Shown here piece by piece: positions 8,493 through 16,253 of a stretch of 64,000 nucleotides of DNA (its first letter is position 1; each line of letters begins with the position of its first letter). The notes below the pieces were generated by a model. That model had not been told where the DNA came from. It searched no databases and saw only the letters and a list, made by a program, of their open reading frames with translations. The translations under genes were made by a program, and so were the position numbers. Origin of the DNA: Bacillota bacterium (GTDB lineage: Bacteria; Bacillota; Clostridia; Christensenellales; JAEXRW01); the NCBI GenBank assembly GCA_023454175.1, contig JAEXRW010000014.1, positions 1-64,000 on the forward strand. The letters run 5' to 3'.

Positions 8493-9281
8493 ATGAAGGT
8501 ATTTGAAGACATCATCCGGTACGATAAAACGCCACAATCCGAAGGGGAGGACACGTACTCCTTCCTGAGCCGCAGCGGCACGGCGGAGAGCGCAAAGGCG
8601 CGGGAACGCATCGAGACGTGGCTGGGGCATATCCCCTCCATCTGGCAGGAGGACATGACAAACGGCCTGATGCGCAACATCGAGGCTAAATACTTCGAAC
8701 TTTTCATGCACGAGCTGCTCCTCAAACTCGGATACAAAACAACCATCCACCCCGGCGTGATGGGAACGGTGCGGCACCCCGACTTCCTGGCGGAACAGAA
8801 GGACGGGGAAAGAGTTTACATCGAGACTACCATAATATTCGGGCGGAATCCGGACTCGGGATACAGCGTGCCATCCTGCACGGGACCGGGCAGCGTCAAT
8901 GACCCTGAACAGGCGCGGATGGCAATGCTACACGCATTACACGAAAAAGTTGAAAGGTACGGGGCGCTGAAGGAGCCTTTCATCATCGCCCTGAACAACC
9001 TCTCCAACTGGCAAATCAGCCATGAAGATATCGCAAGTTTATTATATGGTTGCAATGGGCAGGAGGCCTTCTGCAAACAGAACCGGCACAGGGGACTTTC
9101 GGGCGTGCTCTACTGCGAGGCATACCCGTGCATCCCTTCCGCCTCCGCCCGGCTGTACCACAACAGCCACGCGCGGCACAGGTACAACGGCGCATTGAGC
9201 TGGCTGGACACGTACTGCCTGGGGAAGAACGGGGAAGTAAAACTCTTCAAGGGGAAAGACGTGAACGAGATACTGAGGTGA
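8493..9281 (+). CDS. Uncharacterised protein, possible PD-(D/E)XK-like fold (short paralogue)
   Basis: A 262-residue protein that I cannot name. A helix with YFELFMHELLLKLGY is followed by HPDFL and then by VYIETT. The order Glu - Pro-Asp - Glu-x-Thr resembles a PD-(D/E)XK nuclease core whose Lys is replaced by Thr. That fold call is inference. The next gene is a clear paralogue over the N-terminal 120 and C-terminal 100 residues; this copy lacks about 80 residues in between. Its composition is GC-rich like its neighbours. ATG at 8493 has GGAG ten bases upstream overlapping the trmL end. Confidence 0.6.
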   Translation: MKVFEDIIRYDKTPQSEGEDTYSFLSRSGTAESAKARERIETWLGHIPSIWQEDMTNGLMRNIEAKYFELFMHELLLKLGYKTTIHPGVMGTVRHPDFLAEQKDGERVYIETTIIFGRNPDSGYSVPSCTGPGSVNDPEQARMAMLHALHEKVERYGALKEPFIIALNNLSNWQISHEDIASLLYGCNGQEAFCKQNRHRGLSGVLYCEAYPCIPSASARLYHNSHARHRYNGALSWLDTYCLGKNGEVKLFKGKDVNEILR

Positions 9282-9286
9282 TCAAG

Positions 9287-10321
9287 ATGCGGGTGTTTGA
9301 TGATTTTGAAAGGACAGATATGAAGCCATCATTAAACAAAGGGAATACATATTCCTTTCTTAACCGCAGTGGCTGGGAAGAATGCAAAAATGTTAGAGAC
9401 CGTATCGAAGATTGGTTTTCTCAGATTCCAAATGAACACAAATCAGAGTTGCTTTGCAGGATGAAGGATAGACGTGACAAGTTTGAAGAAGTATATTTTG
9501 AGATGTTTATATATCAGCTATTAATAAGCCTCAATTATATAGTGACTATACACCCTGATAATAATTTTAATGGAAATCATCCAGATTTCTTGGCAGAGTT
9601 ACCTTCGGGAGAAAAATTATATGTTGAGACAACAGTAATACATGATAAAGACCCAGAAGACAACTTTGTTGACTTTTTACAGGATGAACTGAATAAATGT
9701 AATATTTATAATTTTGGATTAGCGATTAATGATTATGAATTATATGATAGACAAAAAGTTAGTTTCGCAAAGCTTAGGAAAGAAATAGAAAAATGGGCCT
9801 TTTCAATAAATAGCGAAGATATCAATGTTGAAGATAATGATAATTGGCCCATTAGAGAATTTGAAAACGAGGGTATGTTGCTTGAAATTGAATTAATCCC
9901 TTTGGAAAAAGAAAAGAAGCTTGAAAGACCATGTGTTATTGGACCAGGTAAAACCAGATGGGGGGGTTCAGAAGAGGCGCTAAGGACTAAATTAAAAAGC
10001 AAAGCAGCAAAATATGGAGAGTTTACTGAACCATACATTATTGCCGTTAATAATTTATCACCCTTTGAACATGACTCGGATGTTATTAATGTTTTATACA
10101 ATGGATTTTGGCAAGCAGAAAAAAACACACGTGTATCGGCTATTTTACATTGTATAGCTTTTCCTTGGCATCTTGAAAATACAAAGGTCGCGTTATTCCA
10201 TAATTATTATGCAAAAAATCAGTATAAAGGGCCACTTGATTCATTGGGTTATTTTGAACTAAGAAATAATAAGCCTGTATATATTCCTGGTATGAGGGCG
10301 ATAGATATTTTGAAACTTTAA
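9287..10321 (+). CDS. Uncharacterised protein, possible PD-(D/E)XK-like fold (long paralogue)
   Basis: A 344-residue paralogue of the preceding protein. It shares NTYSFLNRSG, an amphipathic helix (VYFEMFIYQLL), HPDFLAELPSGEKLYVETTV and PYIIAVNNLS. It carries a middle segment with ENEGMLLEIELIPLEKE that the upstream copy has lost. The gene is strikingly AT-rich compared with the genes on both sides and uses many A/T-ending codons. This points to recent acquisition, while the upstream copy looks ameliorated. It starts six bases after the upstream stop, behind GAGGTG. The family is common as a stand-alone hypothetical protein; a nuclease or defence role is only a guess. Confidence 0.6.
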   Translation: MRVFDDFERTDMKPSLNKGNTYSFLNRSGWEECKNVRDRIEDWFSQIPNEHKSELLCRMKDRRDKFEEVYFEMFIYQLLISLNYIVTIHPDNNFNGNHPDFLAELPSGEKLYVETTVIHDKDPEDNFVDFLQDELNKCNIYNFGLAINDYELYDRQKVSFAKLRKEIEKWAFSINSEDINVEDNDNWPIREFENEGMLLEIELIPLEKEKKLERPCVIGPGKTRWGGSEEALRTKLKSKAAKYGEFTEPYIIAVNNLSPFEHDSDVINVLYNGFWQAEKNTRVSAILHCIAFPWHLENTKVALFHNYYAKNQYKGPLDSLGYFELRNNKPVYIPGMRAIDILKL

Positions 10322-10361
10322 AATCCTTTCCCGAAATATGGCATTGTATCGGTGGCTTTGG

Positions 10362-10367
10362 TATAAT
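10362..10367 (+). promoter_or_regulatory. Extended -10 promoter of the zinc-ribbon gene cluster
   Basis: TTGG-TATAAT is an extended -10, 56 bases upstream of the ATG at 10423. No good -35 is seen. Confidence 0.5.
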
Positions 10368-10422
10368 GTAATATACCGACCGGTCAATCGTGCGCATACA
10401 AATGATATGGGGGTCACACCTG

Positions 10423-10752
10423 ATGCCTACATACAAGAAGCCCTGTGTGTACTGCGAACAATTCATCCCCGGGGACAGCAACGTATGCCCTTTTTGCGGG
10501 ATCGTGGACCCGTTTTCCATGCGGTGCCCCAAGTGCCGCAAGGAAGTGGACAAATCCTACAAGGTGTGCCCGGGGTGCGGATTCCCCCTCGCCATCAAAT
10601 GCCCGAAATGCGGGGAAATGGTATTCCCCCGGAGCACGTGCGAGAAGTGCGGGGCGAGCATGATGCGGGTATGCCCCAACAAGAAGTGCAACGAAGTGCA
10701 GATCTATATCAACGAGAAATGCTGGCGCTGCGGCAAGAACATGGACAAATAG
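10423..10752 (+). CDS. Multi-zinc-ribbon protein
   Basis: A 109-residue protein made almost entirely of CxxC knuckles: CVYC, CPFC, CPKC, CPGC, CPKC, CEKC, CPNKKC and CWRC. They would form about four double zinc ribbons. Such proteins bind zinc and act as adaptors or nucleic-acid contacts; the function here is unknown. It is followed 54 bases later by another double-zinc-ribbon protein, so the two form a small cluster. The ATG at 10423 (MPTYKK) has GGGGGT about nine bases upstream. Confidence 0.65.
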   Translation: MPTYKKPCVYCEQFIPGDSNVCPFCGIVDPFSMRCPKCRKEVDKSYKVCPGCGFPLAIKCPKCGEMVFPRSTCEKCGASMMRVCPNKKCNEVQIYINEKCWRCGKNMDK

Positions 10753-10806
10753 CAAATCATTGAACCGAATCCTATATATCAACCAAAAACGAGGAGAGAT
10801 ACCGAC

Positions 10807-11481
10807 ATGGCCATGAAATCTTTCACGAAGAACCACAGCGACAACAGCACAGATGCAGGATTTGAGTTTGAATTCTATTGCGACCTGTGCGGCGACGGCT
10901 ACAAAAGCCAATTCATCGAATCCACCACCTATAAAAAGCGCGGCCTTTTCCGCGGGATATCGGAAGGGCTGAACATCGGCGGATCCCTGCTGGGAGGCCT
11001 GGGCGGGCTGGGAAACGTGGGCCATAACCTAGGGCGCGGCGTAGATGCCATCGGGGACCGGTTCGAAGGGATGTCGCCCGAATGGAAAAGGGAGCATGAA
11101 CGCGCATTCGAGATGGCGCAGAATGAAGCCATGGAGCATTTCCACCGCTGCCACGGCTGCCGCAAATGGGTATGCGACTCTGACTTCAACGAGGACGAGG
11201 GGCTGTGCGTGGAATGCGCACCGCGGCAGGACGTGGAAGTGGCCGCCGCACGCGCGCGCAAGATGAAGCTGGATATCGAGGAGAAAGCGCAGAACACCGT
11301 GGTATTCAACGGGGATATCGAGAGCAAGGTCATCACGTGCCCGCAGTGCGGCAAACCGGTGACGAGCGGGAAATTCTGCGGGAACTGCGGCGCAGCACTG
11401 GGCATGGTCGTATGCCAGCGGTGCGGAGCCAAGATGCAGCCGGGCACGCGCTTTTGCGGGGAATGCGGAAACAAACTATGA
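10807..11481 (+). CDS. Zinc-ribbon protein with glycine-rich middle segment
   Basis: A 224-residue protein. An N-terminal CDLC, a CHGC/CVEC pair near the middle, and two C-terminal zinc ribbons (CPQC...CGNC, CQRC...CGEC) give about eight Cys knuckles. Between residues 50 and 85 lies a Gly-rich stretch (LGGLGGLGN). The C-terminal zinc-ribbon pair is typical of membrane-associated or assembly proteins in Firmicutes, but no membrane segment is seen. It ends in a strong terminator. Function unknown. Confidence 0.65.
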   Translation: MAMKSFTKNHSDNSTDAGFEFEFYCDLCGDGYKSQFIESTTYKKRGLFRGISEGLNIGGSLLGGLGGLGNVGHNLGRGVDAIGDRFEGMSPEWKREHERAFEMAQNEAMEHFHRCHGCRKWVCDSDFNEDEGLCVECAPRQDVEVAAARARKMKLDIEEKAQNTVVFNGDIESKVITCPQCGKPVTSGKFCGNCGAALGMVVCQRCGAKMQPGTRFCGECGNKL

Positions 11482-11490
11482 TATAAAAAA

Positions 11491-11522
11491 GAGGCGCGAG
11501 GCAAAGCCGCGCCTCTTTTTTA
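11491..11522 (+). terminator. Rho-independent terminator of the zinc-ribbon cluster
   Basis: GAGGCGCG pairs with CGCGCCTC around a nine-base loop, followed by six T residues. Confidence 0.9.
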
Positions 11523-11610
11523 TTAATGTACAATGTATAATGTAAAATGTATAATTGCGGTGCCCTGCGGGGGAGTGTCATCAATAATCAATATTTACGG
11601 GTGAGATCAT

Positions 11611-12888
11611 ATGGCTGAAGATAGGAACATCCTGGACGAAATCAAGAAGGCGGCGGGGGCTGTTACAGATGAGGAGGCGTCCCAGGACGACGCGGCGTCT
11701 CCTGATGATGCGGAGAAACCGGCGCTGATGGAGTACAAACTGCGGTGCAAGATCCTTTTCGCCGGAGGGGGCGAGGAGGACTTCGCAGGGAGGGCTACGG
11801 TGGACGATGGGGCGCTGCATATCATCCCCGAGGCGGGGGCGCGGCTGGACACCACATACCGGGATATCAAAAGCGTGACATCCGAGGACTACAGGATCAC
11901 CCTCGAACTCAAAGGCGGGGGAAGCCTCGTCCTCTATTTCCTTGGGAAGCAGTATGACTCTTTCGTGGGCGACTTCACGCGCAAGTACAACGCCACCGTG
12001 AAGAAGGACACCTTCATGAGCGAGAAGGCGAAGCTGGCGGCGCGCGGGGCGAAATACAAGAGCACCGGAGAACTTTCAAACGAGGGTATATGCGACGTCT
12101 ACATCGGGGATACCGCCGTCATCATCGAGACGAAAAACGGGCCGGTATACCGGATGCCTTTTGCACTCATTGACAAACCCACAAAGAGTGCCTACGGGTT
12201 CAGTTTCTCCCTATCCGGGCTGGAGAACTGGGAGATCTTTTTCCTGGGGAAGGCGCTGGACCCCACCTGGAAACTGTTCAACGATGCTTACGCGAAACTG
12301 CTCGAACCCATATCCAATGCCATCAAGGAGATGGTTCCGGGTATACAGCCGCTGGCCCTGCGGCGGGCGGCGGAGCTTTTCTGCGACGGTCGGAGCGTTA
12401 AGAAAACTGAAATCGAGCAGACGGACAAGAAACTCTGGAACGCGCTGATGAAGAAGGCGGAGGAGTGGGGTGCGGGGGATTATTTCTCCCACATCCTATC
12501 GCAGGCGGGGGAAGGGGTGCGGATCGGATTCAAGAAGCCCCTTTTATCCAGCCAGGAGGAATACATCTGGCTGATAGCCACCGTGCAAAACGCGTTGATC
12601 CTGGAGGCGGCGTCCCCCGAAGGCGGCGGGAAGGCGACATATGTATTCAACATTGAAGGGGACGGCGGGGCACTGATGGACAGGCTGAACTTCTGCCTGC
12701 ACATGGTGGAATTCCGCAGGGAGCCCATTTACATGAATGCGGAGCAACTGCAGAAACCCGAAAACATATCCTACGCAACGGCGGTGGAAAAGGTGCCGCA
12801 GTTAATCCCGCTGCGTTCACTCTTCAAAGGCAGGGTGGCGCATACCGAAAACTGGAAGGAAGGGCTGGACAAACTGGTCAACCGGTAG
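11611..12888 (+). CDS. Uncharacterised protein with two PH-like repeats
   Basis: A 425-residue soluble protein. Residues 1-35 are acidic and low-complexity. Two similar beta-rich segments follow (about 45-130 and 145-235). Each contains a short strand pattern ending in a hydrophobic-Phe-Leu-Gly-Lys unit (YFLGKQYDSF, FFLGKALDPTW) and then a helix, which suggests a tandem PH-like fold. The C-terminal 170 residues contain a third such region (FNIEGDGGALMDRLNFCLHMV). I do not recognise a named family. It follows two zinc-ribbon genes, but a terminator separates them. Function unknown; the PH-like reading is inference. Confidence 0.5.
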   Translation: MAEDRNILDEIKKAAGAVTDEEASQDDAASPDDAEKPALMEYKLRCKILFAGGGEEDFAGRATVDDGALHIIPEAGARLDTTYRDIKSVTSEDYRITLELKGGGSLVLYFLGKQYDSFVGDFTRKYNATVKKDTFMSEKAKLAARGAKYKSTGELSNEGICDVYIGDTAVIIETKNGPVYRMPFALIDKPTKSAYGFSFSLSGLENWEIFFLGKALDPTWKLFNDAYAKLLEPISNAIKEMVPGIQPLALRRAAELFCDGRSVKKTEIEQTDKKLWNALMKKAEEWGAGDYFSHILSQAGEGVRIGFKKPLLSSQEEYIWLIATVQNALILEAASPEGGGKATYVFNIEGDGGALMDRLNFCLHMVEFRREPIYMNAEQLQKPENISYATAVEKVPQLIPLRSLFKGRVAHTENWKEGLDKLVNR

Positions 12889-12917
12889 GGGATGGGAGTT
12901 GACAATCGAAACAGGGT

Positions 12918-12945
12918 AAAAGGGAGGCATGCGCTTCCTTTTTTT
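12918..12945 (+). terminator. Rho-independent terminator
   Basis: GGGAGGC and GCTTCC pair with two G-T wobbles around ATGC, flanked by an A run and followed by seven T residues. It ends the PH-like gene. Confidence 0.8.
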
Positions 12946-13013
12946 ATGAAAATCGTTTCAATGAAATACCGGTGGTTATCCTATTCATATATGAAAATAC
13001 AAGGTGAGAAACA

Positions 13014-13856
13014 ATGAACGCATACAGAAAGATCGAGCAAATGATTCAAGGGAAATATACAGTAGACGGAGCGGGCGTACGACTGAGGCGGATATTCGGC
13101 TACCATGAGGTGCCGCTTTTCGATCCGTTCCTTTTGCTGGACGAATTCAAATCCACCGATCCCAAAGATTACACTGCCGGGTTCCCCTGGCACCCCCACC
13201 GCGGGATCGAAACGGTCACCTATATGATCGGCGGAAGCGTGCAGCATGGGGACAGCCTGGGAAACAAAGGATCCATCGGAGCGGGCGACTGCCAATGGAT
13301 GACGGCCGGCAGCGGCATCATCCACATGGAAATGCCGCAGGAGAGCCCGGTCATGTGGGGCTACCAGCTATGGGTGAACCTGTCGGCTGAAGAGAAAATG
13401 ACAAAGCCAAAATACCGGGACATCCGGGCAGAAAGCATCCCGACCAGCAATATAGAAGGCGGAAGCGTACGGGTGCTGTGCGGCACGTATAACGGGGTGA
13501 AGGGACCGCTGGAAGGGATAACGGTGGAACCCGTATTCCTCGATATCACGCTGGGGTTGAAACAGGAGTTCGCATATGAAACAGAGCGGGACAGGACCCT
13601 TTTTGCCTATATCGTGGATGGAGAAGGTAGTATGGAGAAAGACAATACCGATACGGTCAGGACAGGCAGCGCAGTTCTATTTACTGAAGGAGAAAAAGCG
13701 ATCATCCGATCCGGCAGAAAAGGGTTACGCATGCTGCTGGTCTCAGGGAGACCCCTTCGGGAAAGCGTGGCGTGGGGCGGGCCCATCGTGATGAACACCC
13801 AGGAAGAGCTGGACGAAGCCTTCAAGGAGTACCGAAACGGGACATTCCTCAGATAG
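13014..13856 (+). CDS. Pirin-family cupin protein
   Basis: The 280-residue protein has the pirin N-terminal cupin with HPHRGIETVTYM, supplying His metal ligands. The further His in the strand with SVQHGD and the Glu/His of the HMEMP segment complete the site, and a second, degenerate cupin lies at the C-terminus. Bacterial pirins bind iron or nickel and some are quercetinases or regulators of pyruvate metabolism. No partner gene is adjacent, so the role here is open. The start follows AAGGTGAG at good spacing. Confidence 0.9.
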   Translation: MNAYRKIEQMIQGKYTVDGAGVRLRRIFGYHEVPLFDPFLLLDEFKSTDPKDYTAGFPWHPHRGIETVTYMIGGSVQHGDSLGNKGSIGAGDCQWMTAGSGIIHMEMPQESPVMWGYQLWVNLSAEEKMTKPKYRDIRAESIPTSNIEGGSVRVLCGTYNGVKGPLEGITVEPVFLDITLGLKQEFAYETERDRTLFAYIVDGEGSMEKDNTDTVRTGSAVLFTEGEKAIIRSGRKGLRMLLVSGRPLRESVAWGGPIVMNTQEELDEAFKEYRNGTFLR

Positions 13857-13957
13857 CAGGACTGCCTGTGAAAAGGACCCTTTTTTCATCCGGTCACAAT
13901 TTATTGACTCCTATGCCTGATACTTGCAGAAAAAGCGGTGAAAAGGTGCAGGAGTTG

Positions 13958-13986
13958 TTGATTTCCGGTTGAAAAGCGTATAGAAT
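13958..13986 (+). promoter_or_regulatory. Promoter upstream of pgk
   Basis: TTGATT (13958-13963) and TAGAAT (13981-13986) are separated by 17 bp, about 137 bases before the pgk start. Confidence 0.6.
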
Positions 13987-14122
13987 AAAACAAGTTTCAG
14001 CCTTTTGGCAAAGCTGGAAAGACTATTCCCTGAAAGATAATGATGGGCAAGATGCCATGCATTAATATGTCCATGCATTCATGCCTATTCAAATATCAAA
14101 GTAATGCAAAGGAGAATGGAAA

Positions 14123-15319
14123 ATGAGCGTTCTCAACAAGAAGACGGTAAAAGACTTCGACGTGGCCGGGAAACGGGTGCTCATGCGTGTGGACTACAAT
14201 GTGCCCCAGGACGAAAAGGGCAACATCACGGACGACAAGCGCATCAAGGCCGCAATGCCCACCCTGAAATACCTGCTGGAAAACAAGGCCCGCGTGATCC
14301 TGTGCTCGCACCTCGGCCGGCCCAAGGGCGAGTGGAAAATGGAATTTTCCCTGGCACCGGTGGCCAAGCGGCTTTCTGAACTGCTCCCGGATACCAAGGT
14401 GGTTTTTGCAGGAGACGTGATCGGCGAAAAAGCCAAGGCAGCCGCGGCAGCGATGAAAGACGGCGAGATCGTACTGCTTGAGAACCTGCGCTTCCACAAG
14501 GAAGAGGAGAAGAACGACCCCGCTTTCTCGAAGGAACTGGCGTCCCTGGCTGAACTCTATATCAACGACGCATTCGGAACGGCGCACCGTGCACACGCCT
14601 CCACGGAAGGCGTCACGAAATACCTGCCGGCCGGCGCAGGCTTCCTGATCGAAAAGGAACTCTCGTTCCTGGGCAGGGCCGTGGAGAATCCGGAGAAGCC
14701 CTTCGTGGCGATCCTGGGCGGCTCGAAAGTGAGCGACAAGTTGGGCGTCATCACCAACCTGCTCAAACTAGCCGACACGCTGATCATCGGCGGCGGCATG
14801 GCTTATACATTCCTGAAGGCCCAGGGCTACGGCATCGGCAAATCCCTGGTGGACAACGAGAAGCTCGATTTCTGCAAGGACGTATTGAAACAGGCAAAAG
14901 CAGCCGGAAAGCAGATCCTTTTGCCGGTGGACAACGTATGCGCGAGCGAATTCTCCGCGACGGCGAACACCAGTGTATGCGACAATAACGACACCCCCGA
15001 AGGCTGGATGTGCCTGGATATCGGACCCAAGACGGCCAAGCTCTTTGCAGATGCCATCAAGACCGCCAAGACCGTGGTATGGAACGGACCCATGGGCGTA
15101 TTTGAGATGGAACCCTTTGCAGGCGGCACCAAGGCAGTGGCACAGGCGCTGGCAGAATGCGGCGGCATGACCATCATCGGCGGCGGGGACTCCGCTTCGG
15201 CCGTGAAAAAGCTGGGCTTTGCGGACAAGATGACGCACATCTCCACGGGCGGCGGCGCATCCCTCGAATTCCTTGAAGGGATCGAACTGCCGGGCATCGC
15301 GGCTCTGAACGCCAAATAA
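14123..15319 (+). CDS. pgk: Phosphoglycerate kinase
   Basis: The 398-residue protein has the full PGK pattern: VDYNVP near the N-terminus, the SHLGRPKG substrate site, AFGTAHRAHAS, the hinge, and the GGGDS and STGGGASLEFLEG nucleotide-binding loops. It transfers phosphate from 1,3-bisphosphoglycerate to ADP in glycolysis. AAAGGAG precedes the ATG by eight bases. tpiA follows 30 bases later and gpmI further on, making a glycolytic cluster; gap is not in this window. Confidence 0.98.
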   Translation: MSVLNKKTVKDFDVAGKRVLMRVDYNVPQDEKGNITDDKRIKAAMPTLKYLLENKARVILCSHLGRPKGEWKMEFSLAPVAKRLSELLPDTKVVFAGDVIGEKAKAAAAAMKDGEIVLLENLRFHKEEEKNDPAFSKELASLAELYINDAFGTAHRAHASTEGVTKYLPAGAGFLIEKELSFLGRAVENPEKPFVAILGGSKVSDKLGVITNLLKLADTLIIGGGMAYTFLKAQGYGIGKSLVDNEKLDFCKDVLKQAKAAGKQILLPVDNVCASEFSATANTSVCDNNDTPEGWMCLDIGPKTAKLFADAIKTAKTVVWNGPMGVFEMEPFAGGTKAVAQALAECGGMTIIGGGDSASAVKKLGFADKMTHISTGGGASLEFLEGIELPGIAALNAK

Positions 15320-15349
15320 AGATCAAATTCATTTGGAGGTTTTGATAGA

Positions 15350-16096
15350 ATGAGAAAGCAAATCATCGCCGGCAACTGGAAAATGAACAATACGGCTGCC
15401 GAAGCAAAGGAACTCATCAGCGCGCTCAAACCGCTGGTCAAAGGAGCCAAGGCGGAAGTGGTGGTATGCCCGCCCTTTACAGCCCTGGCAGAAGCACAGA
15501 AACTGCTCAAACGCTCGCGCATCAAGCTGGGCGCACAGAACATGAACGCCATGGCCTCGGGCGCCTATACCGGAGAGGTCTCCGCCAAAATGCTGCTGGA
15601 GCTGGACGTGAAATACGTGATCATCGGCCACAGCGAACGCAGGCAGTACAATGCCGAGACGGACGCCTCCGTCAACGCAAAAGCGAAGGCCGCGCTGGCT
15701 GCGGGACTCGTGCCCATCATCTGTGTGGGTGAAAAGCTGGAGGAGCGCGAAGACGGCAAGACCGATTCGCTCGTATGCAGCCAGGTGCACCTGGCGCTGG
15801 AAGGCATCTCCGCCGAGGATGTGCAGAACTGCGTGATCGCATACGAACCCATCTGGGCCATCGGCACAGGGAAGACCGCCACATCCGAGGAAGCGGAGCG
15901 CGTATGCGCGCTGATCCGCAAGCAGATCAGCAAGGACTTCGGACGCGCAATAGCAGGCAAGGTACGCATCCTGTACGGCGGGAGCATGAACGCCAAGAAC
16001 GCCAAGGAACTGAAAGCCATGAAGAATATCGACGGCGGCCTCATCGGCGGGGCGAGCCTGAAGGCGGAAGACTTTTCAGTAGTCGTAAACAGCTGA
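15350..16096 (+). CDS. tpiA: Triose-phosphate isomerase
   Basis: A 248-residue TIM barrel with NWKMN (Lys), IIGHSERRQ (catalytic His) and the YEPIWAIGTGKTA loop with the catalytic Glu, then GGSMNAKN and GGLIGGASL for phosphate binding. It interconverts dihydroxyacetone phosphate and glyceraldehyde 3-phosphate. A GGAGG site precedes the ATG. It is co-oriented and close to pgk. The class II aldolase at 44.4 kb, if DHAP-producing, would feed this enzyme. Confidence 0.98.
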   Translation: MRKQIIAGNWKMNNTAAEAKELISALKPLVKGAKAEVVVCPPFTALAEAQKLLKRSRIKLGAQNMNAMASGAYTGEVSAKMLLELDVKYVIIGHSERRQYNAETDASVNAKAKAALAAGLVPIICVGEKLEEREDGKTDSLVCSQVHLALEGISAEDVQNCVIAYEPIWAIGTGKTATSEEAERVCALIRKQISKDFGRAIAGKVRILYGGSMNAKNAKELKAMKNIDGGLIGGASLKAEDFSVVVNS

Positions 16097-16103
16097 ATTA
16101 TTT

Positions 16104-16145
16104 CCAAGGGGGCAAACGTGCGTAAACGTGACGTTAGCCCCCTGG
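16104..16145 (+). other. Hairpin directly after tpiA
   Basis: CCAAGGGGGC pairs with GCCCCCTGG with one bulged A, around a 23-base loop that itself contains AACGT/ACGTT arms. No T run follows directly, so it is more likely an mRNA-stabilising or processing hairpin than a clean terminator. Confidence 0.55.
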
Positions 16146-16203
16146 ATATATTTTAACTTGTTAGAAGTTTGAACACAAGGTTATTAATATATCGATCACT
16201 CAG

Positions 16204-16234
16204 TCGGCTTGCCGGGAAGAGGCAGGCCGATTTT
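16204..16234 (+). terminator. Terminator-like hairpin immediately before gpmI
   Basis: TCGGCTTGCC pairs with GGCAGGCCGA (one G-T wobble) around a seven-base loop and is followed by TTTT. It ends only 20 bases before the gpmI start, so it either terminates pgk-tpiA or attenuates entry into gpmI. Confidence 0.65.
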
Positions 16235-16253
16235 CCAAGATAGGAGAATAAAG

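Noticed and set aside
8019..8777. Minus-strand frame opposite trmL and the next gene
   Set aside because: Both plus-strand genes have convincing starts and one is a known family; the antisense product is not.
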